A stretch of 64,000 nt of DNA from Paraktedonobacter carboxidivorans (lineage in GTDB: Bacteria > Chloroflexota > Ktedonobacteria > Ktedonobacterales > Ktedonobacteraceae). The notes beneath the pieces were generated by a model that worked only from the letters and a program-made list of their open reading frames with translations, was not told the DNA's origin and did not search any database. How positions within the stretch are numbered: the stretch's first letter is position 1; each line of letters opens with the position of its first letter. Location of the stretch: assembly GCA_041156125.1 (NCBI GenBank), contig JBEVTI010000027.1, positions 1-64,000 of the forward strand. Reading direction: 5' to 3'. Position numbers and translations under genes: made by a program. Shown here in pieces: positions 35,673 through 44,630 of this stretch.

Positions 35673-36710
35673 ACGCTTGGTGTGAGTTAGAAATCGAGCA
35701 AGTGAGCAAAAGCCAAAGTGGGACGCCCCAACTGAGAATTGAGCCAGCAACAGAAGTTGTGGAGGCCCACTTTGGCAGCCAGGCGAGCACGAAAACCGGG
35801 AACAGTGTGAAGGCGGTCGGTTGCCAGGCGAAAGTCCAGATGCAATTTGCCAGAAACGCTCTCGATGACCTGGCGAATCGTATGCATCCAACGTCGCCAT
35901 CGAGCAGAGGGCTGAGCCACGGCTTTACGAACATGAGGCTGGGTAAGCACTGCGGCATGAAAGTTGTGGAGCCAATGGTGTTGGAAAGGCTCACTGGCGA
36001 AGCCGCGATCGGCCACATAGGTAGGAAAGGATGAGCCAGGACTCGACAAGCGAGGGGAGGGATGAGCACGAAGGGCAAGAAAAGTTTCGGCCAGGCGAGT
36101 GTCGTGGACGCTGGCAGCAGAAAAGCCAAAGCCTGTGAGAAAGCCGGAAGGAGTGATAGCCATGAGCACATGGAAGCCCATGTACGAACTGATCCGGCTG
36201 CACCAGCCTTTATCGGCGATCCCAGCCAGCCAGCCACCACCGCGCCGTTTGATGCAACGTACTGGCACCCCGGTGGCATCCAGAATCTGAGAAACTTCTT
36301 CGACTTGCTCCGGCCTCTGATCAGCCAGCAGGCAGGCGAGTTGTTCGATGAACTGAGCGCAAGCATGCTGCTGGCGCACAAATTGGCTGTGGGCAGGAAG
36401 CGCTGGAAAAGCCGCTTTGAGATGTCGCTGGGCAAAACGGTAAAAGGCTCGTTCGCTAGAGAAGCGGTTCCATTGTCCAAACAGGGCCAGGGTGATGATC
36501 TCACTGATCCCTAGTTTGGGCAATGGATCTGGATGCTTCGGCCAGCAGAATTGATGCTGCTTGCACAAGTCATCCACTATGACATACAGTGTCGTCAGAA
36601 AGGTATCCAGGTCTTCCATTGTAAACTCCTTCTTGAATGTCTTGAGTTTACTTTAGCCCAGGGATACCTCTCTTTTCAAGCTCAACCTTTCAATAACTCA
36701 CACCAAGCGT
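35673..36710 (-). mobile_element. IS982-family insertion sequence, complete
   Basis: A 1038-bp element bounded by perfect 17-bp inverted repeats, ACGCTTGGTGTGAGTTA at 35673-35689 and its complement at 36694-36710. TCAT is repeated directly on both outer sides, a likely target duplication. It holds one transposase gene. Confidence 0.9.
35687..36619 (-). CDS. IS982-family transposase
   Basis: 310 residues with the IS982 N-terminal pattern (LTTLYVIVDDLCKQ, then KLGISEIITLALFGQW) and a DDE domain. The likely acidic residues are Asp in SQILDATGVPV, Asp in TYVADRGFAS and Glu in RQVIESVSGKLHLD. AGGAG lies upstream of the ATG. The frame is intact, so the element may be active. Confidence 0.9.
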   Translation of the reverse strand: MEDLDTFLTTLYVIVDDLCKQHQFCWPKHPDPLPKLGISEIITLALFGQWNRFSSERAFYRFAQRHLKAAFPALPAHSQFVRQQHACAQFIEQLACLLADQRPEQVEEVSQILDATGVPVRCIKRRGGGWLAGIADKGWCSRISSYMGFHVLMAITPSGFLTGFGFSAASVHDTRLAETFLALRAHPSPRLSSPGSSFPTYVADRGFASEPFQHHWLHNFHAAVLTQPHVRKAVAQPSARWRRWMHTIRQVIESVSGKLHLDFRLATDRLHTVPGFRARLAAKVGLHNFCCWLNSQLGRPTLAFAHLLDF

Positions 36711-36742
36711 TCATATTATGCGCTGGTGCGCTGCAGGCTGAT

Positions 36743-37651
36743 TTAAGCTCCGGTGCATTGGCCAGATGGGATACCACCTGTTGATGTGACTGCGTTGGGA
36801 GCGGAGACCAGCACAATGCCAATTCCCGGCTCGCTATGGTCGGCGGGCAGTTTACCTTTCCAGGTAAATTTGTAGGTTTTCGTAGTCTGACCGGGATCTA
36901 TTGTCAGACTAACGTTCTGCGAATTGCTGCGCCCATTGTCACTCGTATACGTGAAAACCACTGTGCCACCCGGACTATTGGGCGCGATGCTGAAGGTCGC
37001 TAGATAGGTCTCGATAAACGGCGTACCACAGACATGCCCATCCACTGCAGGGCTGGCAACTACAGTCACCGCGAGCACGCTAAAGGGCGTCGAGTTATCA
37101 GTACAGGTGCCGGTTGGACCAACAAGCGCTGAATTGAGCGTATTAGGTGCGGTAACTATCACTCCGCCGGGTTCAGGCATAGTATGGTCGAGAGGTAGCA
37201 TGCCAGACCAGGTAAACTGGTAGGGGATGCTGGTTTGACCGGGCTGCACAGTCAAGCCAGCCTGGGTGCTGCTACGCCCATTAGTGGTGGTGTACTCAAA
37301 CGCCACCTGGCCACCTCCGTTGTTAGCAGGAAAATGGAATGTCGCTGTATATGTTACTGTCAGATTGGAGCCGCAGGCGTCACCGCTCAACGACTTTGGG
37401 CTGACCGCCATATCAACACTCAAGACCATTATCGTCCCCCCCGTGGTGGTAGCACTGGCCAGCACAGTCGGTGTTACCGTAGCCGCGGAAGATGTAGGCG
37501 TCGCAATGTTCCCACTCCCAACATTAGAGCTGTTGGACGGGCTGGAACTCCCTCCTCCACCAGTCCCACACGCGACCAGGCTTAATAGAAGCAACGCGCT
37601 CAACAGACAAGAACTCCCAAACGTACGCGCGCACGGCTTTCCTCGATACAT
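36743..37651 (-). CDS. Lipoprotein with two tandem Ig-like domains
   Basis: 302 residues. The signal peptide ends in lipobox LLSLVAC, followed by a Gly/Ser/Thr linker. The remaining 220 residues are two homologous domains of about 105 residues (about 78-185 and 190-300). Each starts V-L-(S/A)-V, has a conserved Cys near the start (DACGSN / HVCGTP), PGQT....Y.FTW.G.LP.DH near the end and a closing Cys (GTC / GQC), so each probably has one disulfide. No catalytic motif is seen. GGAGGTGTT precedes the ATG. It may be a surface adhesion or binding protein. Confidence 0.8.
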   Translation of the reverse strand: MYRGKPCARTFGSSCLLSALLLLSLVACGTGGGGSSSPSNSSNVGSGNIATPTSSAATVTPTVLASATTTGGTIMVLSVDMAVSPKSLSGDACGSNLTVTYTATFHFPANNGGGQVAFEYTTTNGRSSTQAGLTVQPGQTSIPYQFTWSGMLPLDHTMPEPGGVIVTAPNTLNSALVGPTGTCTDNSTPFSVLAVTVVASPAVDGHVCGTPFIETYLATFSIAPNSPGGTVVFTYTSDNGRSNSQNVSLTIDPGQTTKTYKFTWKGKLPADHSEPGIGIVLVSAPNAVTSTGGIPSGQCTGA

Positions 37652-37773
37652 AACACCTCCCAGGCCATTCTATGTCAGGCCAGACCAGTTTCAACAGGAA
37701 CACATAATAGAGACCGGCTATCGATTTATAGAACGAAGCATGGCGCAAAAAACAACAAAAAGTGGCCACGTTG

Positions 37774-37812
37774 TGAGTGATTTCTGCTTTTGTAAAATCA
37801 GGATGACCCATA
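37774..37812 (-). repeat. Copy of the TATGRGTCATCC palindrome
   Basis: On the minus strand it reads TATGGGTCATCCTGATTT, continues TACAAAAGCAG, and ends ATCACTCAC. It lies between divergent genes. Confidence 0.55.
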
Positions 37813-37937
37813 GCCTGCGGCAAGCTCAAAGAAAAATGGTAAGATTGAAATCACAGGGAGATAGTGCTATAGTTCCCGCAACAGAGTCATCTTTCTCTTT
37901 TTTATAGATGATGGTAGTACTTATAAGGGAGTACTGT

Positions 37938-39077
37938 ATGAAATTCGCTACACGAGCCATTCACGCCGGGCAGGAGCCAGATCCGTCCACCGGGGCTGTG
38001 ATGACGCCTATTTTTCAGACTTCAACCTATGCTCAGGCCGGTCTGGGTGAACATAAAGGCTATGAGTATTCGCGTTCGGGTAATCCGACGCGCACGGCAT
38101 TAGAGGCATGCCTGGCGGCACTGGAGGATGGCCAGTATGGGCTGGCCTTCGCCTCGGGTCTGGCGGCGGAAAACACGATTTTGAGCCTCTTGAGCGCGGG
38201 TGATCATTTGCTGTCGTGCGACGATCTCTATGGCGGCACCTATCGACTGTTTGAGCGCGTGCTCAAACGCTATAATGTGACGGCTAACTACCTGTCAGCC
38301 TCTGCCAGTGTTCAGGATTACGAGCAGGCCATACGTCCCAATACGCGTATGCTCTGGCTGGAAACGCCCACTAATCCACTGCTTAGCCTGGTCGATATTC
38401 GCGCGCTGGCCGAGATGGCCCACAGCCACAAGCTGATCGTAGTGGTAGATAATACGTTCGCCAGCCCCTATTTCCAGCAGCCGCTGCAGTTAGGCGCTGA
38501 TATTGTTGTTCACAGCACCACCAAGTATATCAACGGGCACAGCGATGTTATCGGCGGCGCTCTGATTCTCAACGATGCCGAGCTCTACGAGTCGCTCAAG
38601 TTCCACCAGAATGCAGCCGGTGGCGTACCCGGCCCCTTCGATGCCTGGCTAACCCTGCGCGGCATTAAAACGCTCGCGTTGCGTATGCGCCAGCACGAGG
38701 AAAACGCGCTGAGCGTTGCGCGCTTCCTTGCAGAACACGCGCGCGTCGCGAAAGTCTACTATCCTGGCTTGCCCTCACATCCCGACCATGAGCTGGCTAA
38801 ACGCCAGATGAGCGGCTTTGGCGGCATGGTCTCCTTCCAGTTTAAGGGTTCCTATGATGAATTGACGAGCATGGTGCGCCGCTTTAAGGTCTTCGCTCTG
38901 GCGGAAAGCCTGGGCGGGGTCGAGTCGCTGGTCTGCCATCCCGCCTCGATGACGCACGCCTCTATCCCACGCGAACTGCGCGAGGCCCGCGGCCTGACCG
39001 ACACCCTCCTGCGCCTCTCCGTGGGCATTGAGGAGGTCGAGGATCTCCTGGCCGATCTCGAGCAAACCCTGGCATAA
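37938..39077 (+). CDS. Cystathionine gamma-synthase/lyase-type PLP enzyme
   Basis: A 379-residue Cys/Met-metabolism enzyme of trans-sulfuration. The PLP lysine is in VHSTTKYINGHSDVIGG. The phosphate-binding YEYSRSGNPTR and the LEDGQYGLAFASGLAA segment are typical, as is the C-terminal SLGGVESLVCHPASMTH. AGGGAG before the ATG at 37938 sets the start. Sequence alone does not separate gamma-synthase (MetB), gamma-lyase and homocysteine-forming homologues. With metH in the same region it fits methionine/cysteine metabolism. Confidence 0.93.
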   Translation: MKFATRAIHAGQEPDPSTGAVMTPIFQTSTYAQAGLGEHKGYEYSRSGNPTRTALEACLAALEDGQYGLAFASGLAAENTILSLLSAGDHLLSCDDLYGGTYRLFERVLKRYNVTANYLSASASVQDYEQAIRPNTRMLWLETPTNPLLSLVDIRALAEMAHSHKLIVVVDNTFASPYFQQPLQLGADIVVHSTTKYINGHSDVIGGALILNDAELYESLKFHQNAAGGVPGPFDAWLTLRGIKTLALRMRQHEENALSVARFLAEHARVAKVYYPGLPSHPDHELAKRQMSGFGGMVSFQFKGSYDELTSMVRRFKVFALAESLGGVESLVCHPASMTHASIPRELREARGLTDTLLRLSVGIEEVEDLLADLEQTLA

Positions 39078-39127
39078 ACTATATGCTCGAACAGAGCCGC
39101 AGATCCCCTGGGGGATCTGCTTTCCTT

Positions 39128-39190
39128 CAACAAAGCGAGCGAGACAGGCAGTTCTGCGGCGCAGAACTGCCTGTCTCGCTCGCTTTGTTG
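39128..39190 (+). terminator. 30-bp perfect hairpin after the PLP enzyme
   Basis: Arms 39128-39157 and 39161-39190 are exact complements with a 3-nt loop, followed by TTTCTGAG. It lies 50 bp after the stop. It shares GCGAGACAGGC with the hairpin at 46876. A GGGCGGGCGGGGGAAG block follows, like the one after 46926. Confidence 0.7.
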
Positions 39191-39366
39191 TTTCTGAGTG
39201 TGGGCGGGCGGGGGAAGAGAGGAAACCTACCATGAGAAGCGGGTGGGTGAGGCAAAAGACTTTTGAATTCGCCATGAACATCGCAGCCTCCTTGTTGACG
39301 AACAGGTCATGAATCAGTACCATGGTGATAGCAGGATAGAGAGAGTAGGTCACGTGGAGGGGAGAG

Positions 39367-41934
39367 ATGTCGATATCAGGGCGAAAAAACACCCAGCACG
39401 AGGCGTTGATTGGGCGCACTCTACAAAATGACGAATATATCATTGAGGCCATCCTTGGCCATGGCGGCATGGGGCAGGTCTACCTGGCCTCGCATGCGCG
39501 GGTAGATGTACCAGTAGCCATCAAACAGGTGCGCGCTGATGAGCCGCTACCCCCTGGCGTGATTGAAGAACTCGATCAACTCTTACATCACAAAGGCGTT
39601 CCCGTCCGCCCACCGCTGGGCGACTTCCCTCTAAGCGGCGGTATTAATACCGATCGCTTTCTGCGTGAGGCACTGTTCCTGGCTCGCATGCGTCATCCAG
39701 CAATTCCGCTGCTCTACGATTATTTCCTGGAAAACGGGCAATGGTACCTGGTCATGGAGTATGTGCCCGGCTCTACGCTGTCCGCGTATATGCGCGAGCA
39801 CGCACCTTTACCGCCGCTGGAGGCGGTCAACTACGCGCTACAAATCTGCGATGTACTGGATTATTTGCATCGTCAGAATCCGCCAGTGGTCTTTCGCGAC
39901 CTCAAGCCAGCAAATATTATTCTGCATCCCGATGGGCGTTTGATGGTGGTAGATTTCGGGATCGCACGCTACTTCAAAGAAGGCCAGTTTAACGACACTA
40001 CCGATTTTGGCTCCCCCGGTTACGCCTCACCTGAGCAATATGAAGGCACTGGCCAGACAGATGCCCGCTCTGATCTCTTTAGCCTGGGCGTGATTATTCA
40101 TGAGATGCTCAGTGGTCAACGCCCAACGCGACGGGGCGTCAATATGGAACAATTGGAGGTACTGAACAAGCTGAACCCGGCGATCTCATCGGCCTTGAGC
40201 GGACTTGTAATGGTAGCTACGCGCACAGAACCGATGTATCGTTTTCAATCGGCCCATACATTCTATCAAGCGCTCGAACGAGCACGAGCCGTCGAGGAGA
40301 GGCGCTCCTACCGCTATCACACACTGATGGCAGAGGTTACTGACGCGCAGATGACGCCGGTCTTCCCACTACTCATCCCTCCGCCCAGTTCCCAGGGCTT
40401 TCTGAGCAGTGAAATAGCACGCGAGCAGGACCAACGTTCTCAGCATATGCGTATGCGTGAACAGACGCAGCGCAACACGCCACGCGCTGGCCTTGAACAG
40501 GAAGCGCTGGCTCACCAGCTCACCTCTATCGACGAGAGCCTGAAACTGCGCGCCATCTCTTCCCCGCTCACGCGCAGTGGCACTTACTCCGCCGTTCGAC
40601 CTGGCGGCAGTCATACCGCCGTTAAATCTAGCAACACTCATGCAGCCGTTCGTGGCAGTGGAGCTTACTCCGCCGCCCGGCCTGACGGCAGCCACGCCTC
40701 CGCCGGGTCCGCGCACACTCTCGCCACACCACACGCAGTTGTTGAAGCCACGCGCCAGCCAGTTGTCGCGCTAACCACGGTCTCTAGAATGCTGCCCGTA
40801 CGCCAGGTGCCGCCACCGCGCAAACGCAAGACAGCCAGGCTGCTGCTTTCGCTAGTGTTGCTGATCCTGCTGCTCTCCGGCTCCTGGCTGGCCTATCGCT
40901 ATCTCGCCAGCCATGTCCGTTTGCACGATCTCTCCCACCCAACTTCCGTCAAACAGGGGCGAGTAGTCAGTTCGCCTACAGTGCAACCAGTCTTGCCCCA
41001 GGGTTGGCAGAGCCTGCCTATGCTCCCCTCAGCCGAGGCACATAACGCGGCTCTGTATGTTGAGAATCAGAATCAGGCCTTTATCTATATGACTGGTGGC
41101 TATCGGGGCGCGCAAGCTGTGCCGATCTATAGTCGCGGCATTTTTCGCTACGACATAGCGGCTACGCGCTGGACAAAGCTTGAATTGGCAGGCTTGCCCG
41201 CCATGGATAGCAACGCTGCCGCGCAGGACCAGGAAGGCGATCTTTTCTTTACGGGTGGCTATCTGCCTGATACAGGAGTAGCCTCAGCCAATCTCTATCT
41301 CTATCAGCCAGCGACCGGTACTCTGCGCGTGATCCCCCTGCCCGCGCTCGGCTTTGGCGGCTCAATGCTGGCAGACCAGCAGGGTCACCTTTATCTGACC
41401 CAGGGTTTCCTCGTGCCCGGCTCCCCTTACGCTCTGGCGGGCACTGGCTGGTACCGCTACGATATCGCCAGTAACAACTGGCATAATTTGAGTGACCTGC
41501 CAGTGGGACTGGGCTATGCTCAGTTGGCTCAGGACGCCAATGGCGATATTCTCCTGCTGGGCGGCACACGCGATGCTGGGCAGCGCGAGCCATCTTCCCA
41601 GATCTACCGCTTTAATCCTCTTGCAAATACCTGGAGCCTTGTGCCTGTTACTCTACCGAACTCGCTGAGCGCTGCCGAGAGCTGTGACGACGCGCACGGC
41701 GACCTTGTTATCGTTGGCGGCTATGACGCGCTTCTCAACCGCTCTTCTAATACTGCTGGACTGCTCAATCTGCGCACTCTCCAATGGCATGCTCTGCCCT
41801 CCCTGCCGGGCGGCGGCTCTACACTTGGTACTGCCTCCTGCGACGGCCATGGCCATGTTTATCTGACCCGCGGCGAGAACAATCCCACCAGGCCTGACGC
41901 GGATTTCTTTAAGCTGACATTACCAAATGTATGA
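39367..41934 (+). CDS. Membrane Ser/Thr protein kinase with Kelch-type propeller
   Basis: 855 residues. The kinase domain (about 20-310) has GHGGMGQVY, VAIKQV, VVFRDLKPAN, VDFGIARYF and GYASPEQ. An insertion of about 35 residues (LHHKGVPVRPPLGDFPLSGG) sits between the lysine strand and helix C. A linker holds degenerate Ser/Gly/Ala repeats (SGTYSAVRPGGSHTAV-like). One membrane helix follows (LLLSLVLLILLLSGSWLAYRYL), then six or so Kelch-like blades (IYMTGGYRGAQ, LFFTGGYLPDTG, ILLLGGTRDAG, LVIVGGYDALL). It is a receptor-type kinase with an outer binding propeller. GGAGGGGAGAG precedes the start. Confidence 0.93.
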   Translation: MSISGRKNTQHEALIGRTLQNDEYIIEAILGHGGMGQVYLASHARVDVPVAIKQVRADEPLPPGVIEELDQLLHHKGVPVRPPLGDFPLSGGINTDRFLREALFLARMRHPAIPLLYDYFLENGQWYLVMEYVPGSTLSAYMREHAPLPPLEAVNYALQICDVLDYLHRQNPPVVFRDLKPANIILHPDGRLMVVDFGIARYFKEGQFNDTTDFGSPGYASPEQYEGTGQTDARSDLFSLGVIIHEMLSGQRPTRRGVNMEQLEVLNKLNPAISSALSGLVMVATRTEPMYRFQSAHTFYQALERARAVEERRSYRYHTLMAEVTDAQMTPVFPLLIPPPSSQGFLSSEIAREQDQRSQHMRMREQTQRNTPRAGLEQEALAHQLTSIDESLKLRAISSPLTRSGTYSAVRPGGSHTAVKSSNTHAAVRGSGAYSAARPDGSHASAGSAHTLATPHAVVEATRQPVVALTTVSRMLPVRQVPPPRKRKTARLLLSLVLLILLLSGSWLAYRYLASHVRLHDLSHPTSVKQGRVVSSPTVQPVLPQGWQSLPMLPSAEAHNAALYVENQNQAFIYMTGGYRGAQAVPIYSRGIFRYDIAATRWTKLELAGLPAMDSNAAAQDQEGDLFFTGGYLPDTGVASANLYLYQPATGTLRVIPLPALGFGGSMLADQQGHLYLTQGFLVPGSPYALAGTGWYRYDIASNNWHNLSDLPVGLGYAQLAQDANGDILLLGGTRDAGQREPSSQIYRFNPLANTWSLVPVTLPNSLSAAESCDDAHGDLVIVGGYDALLNRSSNTAGLLNLRTLQWHALPSLPGGGSTLGTASCDGHGHVYLTRGENNPTRPDADFFKLTLPNV

Positions 41935-41973
41935 GCCAGGTATGAGTTTCACGCTGGCGCGCTCTACGTAATC

Positions 41974-43281
41974 CTATGGGTAGAGCGTATCCACGACCAG
42001 GGGACCCGCTGTGACGCGCGCGTCGCTCCAACTGTAGCAGGCCAGAAGGTCGTTATGCAGCGCGGCAGCTTCGGCCTGGGTGCGGGCGTGGATTTCGAGC
42101 AAGGGATCGCCCACGCGCAGGTGATCGCCGACTTTGGCTTGCAGGACAAAGCCGGTGCTATGGTCGATGGCGTCGCCTTTTTGGAAACGGCCCGCGCCCA
42201 GTCGCATGCTGGCCAGACCAATGTTTTCGGCGGCGATGGCGGCGATATAGCCAGTGCGCGGGGCGCTGAGCATAACGCGCACCGGGGCAGCAGGTAAAAG
42301 TTCGGGATGTTCGATCTGCCGGGGATTGCCACCCTGGGCAGCGATAACTTCGGCCAGCCGGGCCAGCGCCGCGCCAGAGCGCACTGCTTTACGTATACGC
42401 ATCTCAGCTTCCGCCAGGCTGACGCTGGTACCAGTGAGGACCAGCAGTTCTGCGGCTTCGTGATAACACAGGTCAGAGACATCGCCTGGTCCCTCACCGC
42501 GCAGGATAGCAATGGCCTCGACCATCTCCAGCGCGTTACCGACCGCGCGCCCCAGCGGCTGCTCCATTGAGGTAATCGTCGCGACGGTAGACAGACCGGA
42601 GAGACGCCCGATATCTACCATAGTGCGAGCAAGTTGGCGCGCGCTTTCTATGTCCTTCATAAACGCGCCTGAACCAAATTTGACATCAAGCAACAGGTGG
42701 GAGGCTCCCACTGCCAGTTTCTTACTCATAATACTGGCCGCGATCAGAGGAATGCTCTCAACGGTCCCTGTCACATCGCGCAGGGCGTACATCTTGCCAT
42801 CAGCGGGCGCGAGCGCGTTGGATTGGCCAGCCAGCACCAGCTGATGTTTGAGCAGGATATCCATAAATTCGCTACGGTCCAGACTGGCACGAAAGCCCTC
42901 GACGGATTCCAGTTTATCCACTGTGCCACCCGTATGGCCCAGACCACGCCCTGACATCTTGCCTACCGCTACGCCACAGGCCGCGACCAGCGGCGCGACG
43001 GCCAGTGTGACCTTATCGCCTACCCCACCGGTGCTGTGCTTATCCACTACTGGCGTGATTGCCTCGCGCACGCGCAACTGCTCTCCTGAATAAGCCATGG
43101 CCACAGTCAGATCGGTTATCTCCTGCGCGTTCATGCCGCGCACATACACAGCCATAAGCCAGGCTGATGCCTGATAATCGGCAATCTGCCCATGTGTATA
43201 CTGTTCAACAAACCAGGTAATCTCCTCAGCAGTGAGGATCGCTCCATCGCGCTTTTTGCGAATCAGTTCTACTGCCTGCAT
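41974..43281 (-). CDS. deoA: Thymidine/pyrimidine-nucleoside phosphorylase
   Basis: It cleaves pyrimidine nucleosides with phosphate for salvage. Signature blocks: DKHSTGGVGDKVTL, KMSGRGLGHTGGTVDKLESVEGF and KKLAVGASHLLLDVKFGSGAFMK. The C-terminal domain (GFVLQAKVGDHLRVGDPLLEIHA) is present. From MQAVELIRKKRDG at 43281 it is 435 residues, the usual length. The frame remains open to 43494. GGGAGGTATC precedes an in-frame ATG at 43431, which would add 50 Cys-rich residues without similarity to the family. The real start is therefore in doubt. Confidence 0.93.
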   Translation of the reverse strand: MQAVELIRKKRDGAILTAEEITWFVEQYTHGQIADYQASAWLMAVYVRGMNAQEITDLTVAMAYSGEQLRVREAITPVVDKHSTGGVGDKVTLAVAPLVAACGVAVGKMSGRGLGHTGGTVDKLESVEGFRASLDRSEFMDILLKHQLVLAGQSNALAPADGKMYALRDVTGTVESIPLIAASIMSKKLAVGASHLLLDVKFGSGAFMKDIESARQLARTMVDIGRLSGLSTVATITSMEQPLGRAVGNALEMVEAIAILRGEGPGDVSDLCYHEAAELLVLTGTSVSLAEAEMRIRKAVRSGAALARLAEVIAAQGGNPRQIEHPELLPAAPVRVMLSAPRTGYIAAIAAENIGLASMRLGAGRFQKGDAIDHSTGFVLQAKVGDHLRVGDPLLEIHARTQAEAAALHNDLLACYSWSDARVTAGPLVVDTLYP

Positions 43282-43572
43282 ATGTCTTTTTTCCCACTTT
43301 TTCGTACATGAGCACTCGTCACACGCCGCCATGGCGTACCGCGAGCTAACACAGGTCCGCGTTTGCTTTTTTATTGGGGGTCCAAACGCGCTGGCCCTCT
43401 CATAACCTCCATCCCTCTTAACAAGCACCATGATACCTCCCTCCCCACCATTTAGGCAAATCGGCCTCCAGACAGTTTGATCCGGGGCGCGCACAGACGT
43501 TGTATTATAATAAAGCCAATAACTTCTGTACAGAAAATAGTTGTCAAAAAATAGTTAGAGGGAGAAAAGCAT

Positions 43573-44265
43573 ATGCGTTGCCCATATTGTGGAGGACTCA
43601 ATCAGGACCGAGTGGCGTTTTGCGTGAACTGTGGGCGCGATATGCGACGAGCCGCGCAAAACGCCCAGTCGCAACGTCCGCCTGTGCCACCAGTTCAGCA
43701 GACCAGCTATCCAACCAATCAGCCCTATCATGCATCGAATACTGCCGCTCAGCCACAACGACCAACCAGCGCGCCTGTGCGCCCATCAGCTTCGCCAGTT
43801 CGGCCAGTTCCCGCCGACCAGCACTATGCTGCCGGGAGCGGGGAGCCGTTTCTGCTTCCCCCGCTTCTGTCCACGGTAGCGGAACCAGAGGCGCCAGCCC
43901 CCTTTCCACCGAGCACAATGGCGCAATTTGAGGCTCTGCTGGCCACTGGCTGTCAGACATATAATGTCATCGAGAGCAACATAGAAAACGGCAGGAAGAT
44001 CGTATCCATCGCTTATCAGCGCTGCGCAGGCTGGCAACAGGCGGCAACACTGCTCCAGGTGGTGAAAGAGCAACAAGAGAGGGCATATAAAACTACTGTG
44101 ATTCGCGGCGTTTTCCCGCAACAGCAAAACACCTATACGTTCACCAATGGACAATTGCAGTTTGACCGCGATGTGCGCCTGGGCGACCAGATCAGTAAAC
44201 GCTACGTGGTCGAGACTGGCAATGGGTATGCCGCTGACACAATCCGCTTTGTGATCAACGAATAA
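43573..44265 (+). CDS. Zinc-ribbon protein of unknown function
   Basis: 230 residues. The first 25 contain a zinc ribbon (CPYCGG...VAFCVNCGRD). A Pro/Gln-rich disordered stretch follows to about residue 115. The last 110 residues form a compact alpha/beta domain (TYNVIESNIENGRKIVSIAYQR ... TYTFTNGQLQFDRDVRLGDQ) that I do not recognise. No membrane segment. It stands alone, with a hairpin terminator downstream. The N-terminal ribbon resembles that of the channel-like protein at 54824-56488. Confidence 0.7.
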   Translation: MRCPYCGGLNQDRVAFCVNCGRDMRRAAQNAQSQRPPVPPVQQTSYPTNQPYHASNTAAQPQRPTSAPVRPSASPVRPVPADQHYAAGSGEPFLLPPLLSTVAEPEAPAPFPPSTMAQFEALLATGCQTYNVIESNIENGRKIVSIAYQRCAGWQQAATLLQVVKEQQERAYKTTVIRGVFPQQQNTYTFTNGQLQFDRDVRLGDQISKRYVVETGNGYAADTIRFVINE

Positions 44266-44630
44266 GTGCGAACATACGTAGCTCACCAGCAGAGTAGAAT
44301 GGTCATTTCCGCCGCAAGCACTCTCCACACGGCGGAAAGCGACTCCTCTTACCCTTCTCCCTACTCTAGACCAGGCCAATGATCACGCTGCAAATAACGG
44401 AACGATGGTTCCTCATGCCCGGACAACATGCATGACTTGCCTGTAAACGTTCTCGTGCCTGTGATCCAACTTGCCGATATGACTTTGGTCATGGTTCTGC
44501 ACTTACTTTAGACATGGCTAAAAACATGTCTTTGAGTACTCTACAAAACTGCCTGCTCAGGCTATACTCTGCATATAAAGATAAAAATGTTTATGCTGTT
44601 CATAAATCCTAATCAGGAGTTCTTTTCATT
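44266..44630 (+). terminator. Intergenic region with terminator hairpin at 44306-44338
   Basis: TTTCCGCCG (44306-44314) pairs with CGGCGGAAA (44330-44338), probably ending the zinc-ribbon transcript. Near the right edge TATACT at 44563-44568 may be the -10 of the exporter operon. No gene is seen. Confidence 0.5.

Noticed and set aside
35687..36504. Alternative 290-codon minus-strand frame and plus-strand frames inside the IS982 element
   Set aside because: Only the 310-residue frame has the DDE residues and IS982 pattern. The others are out-of-frame reads of it.
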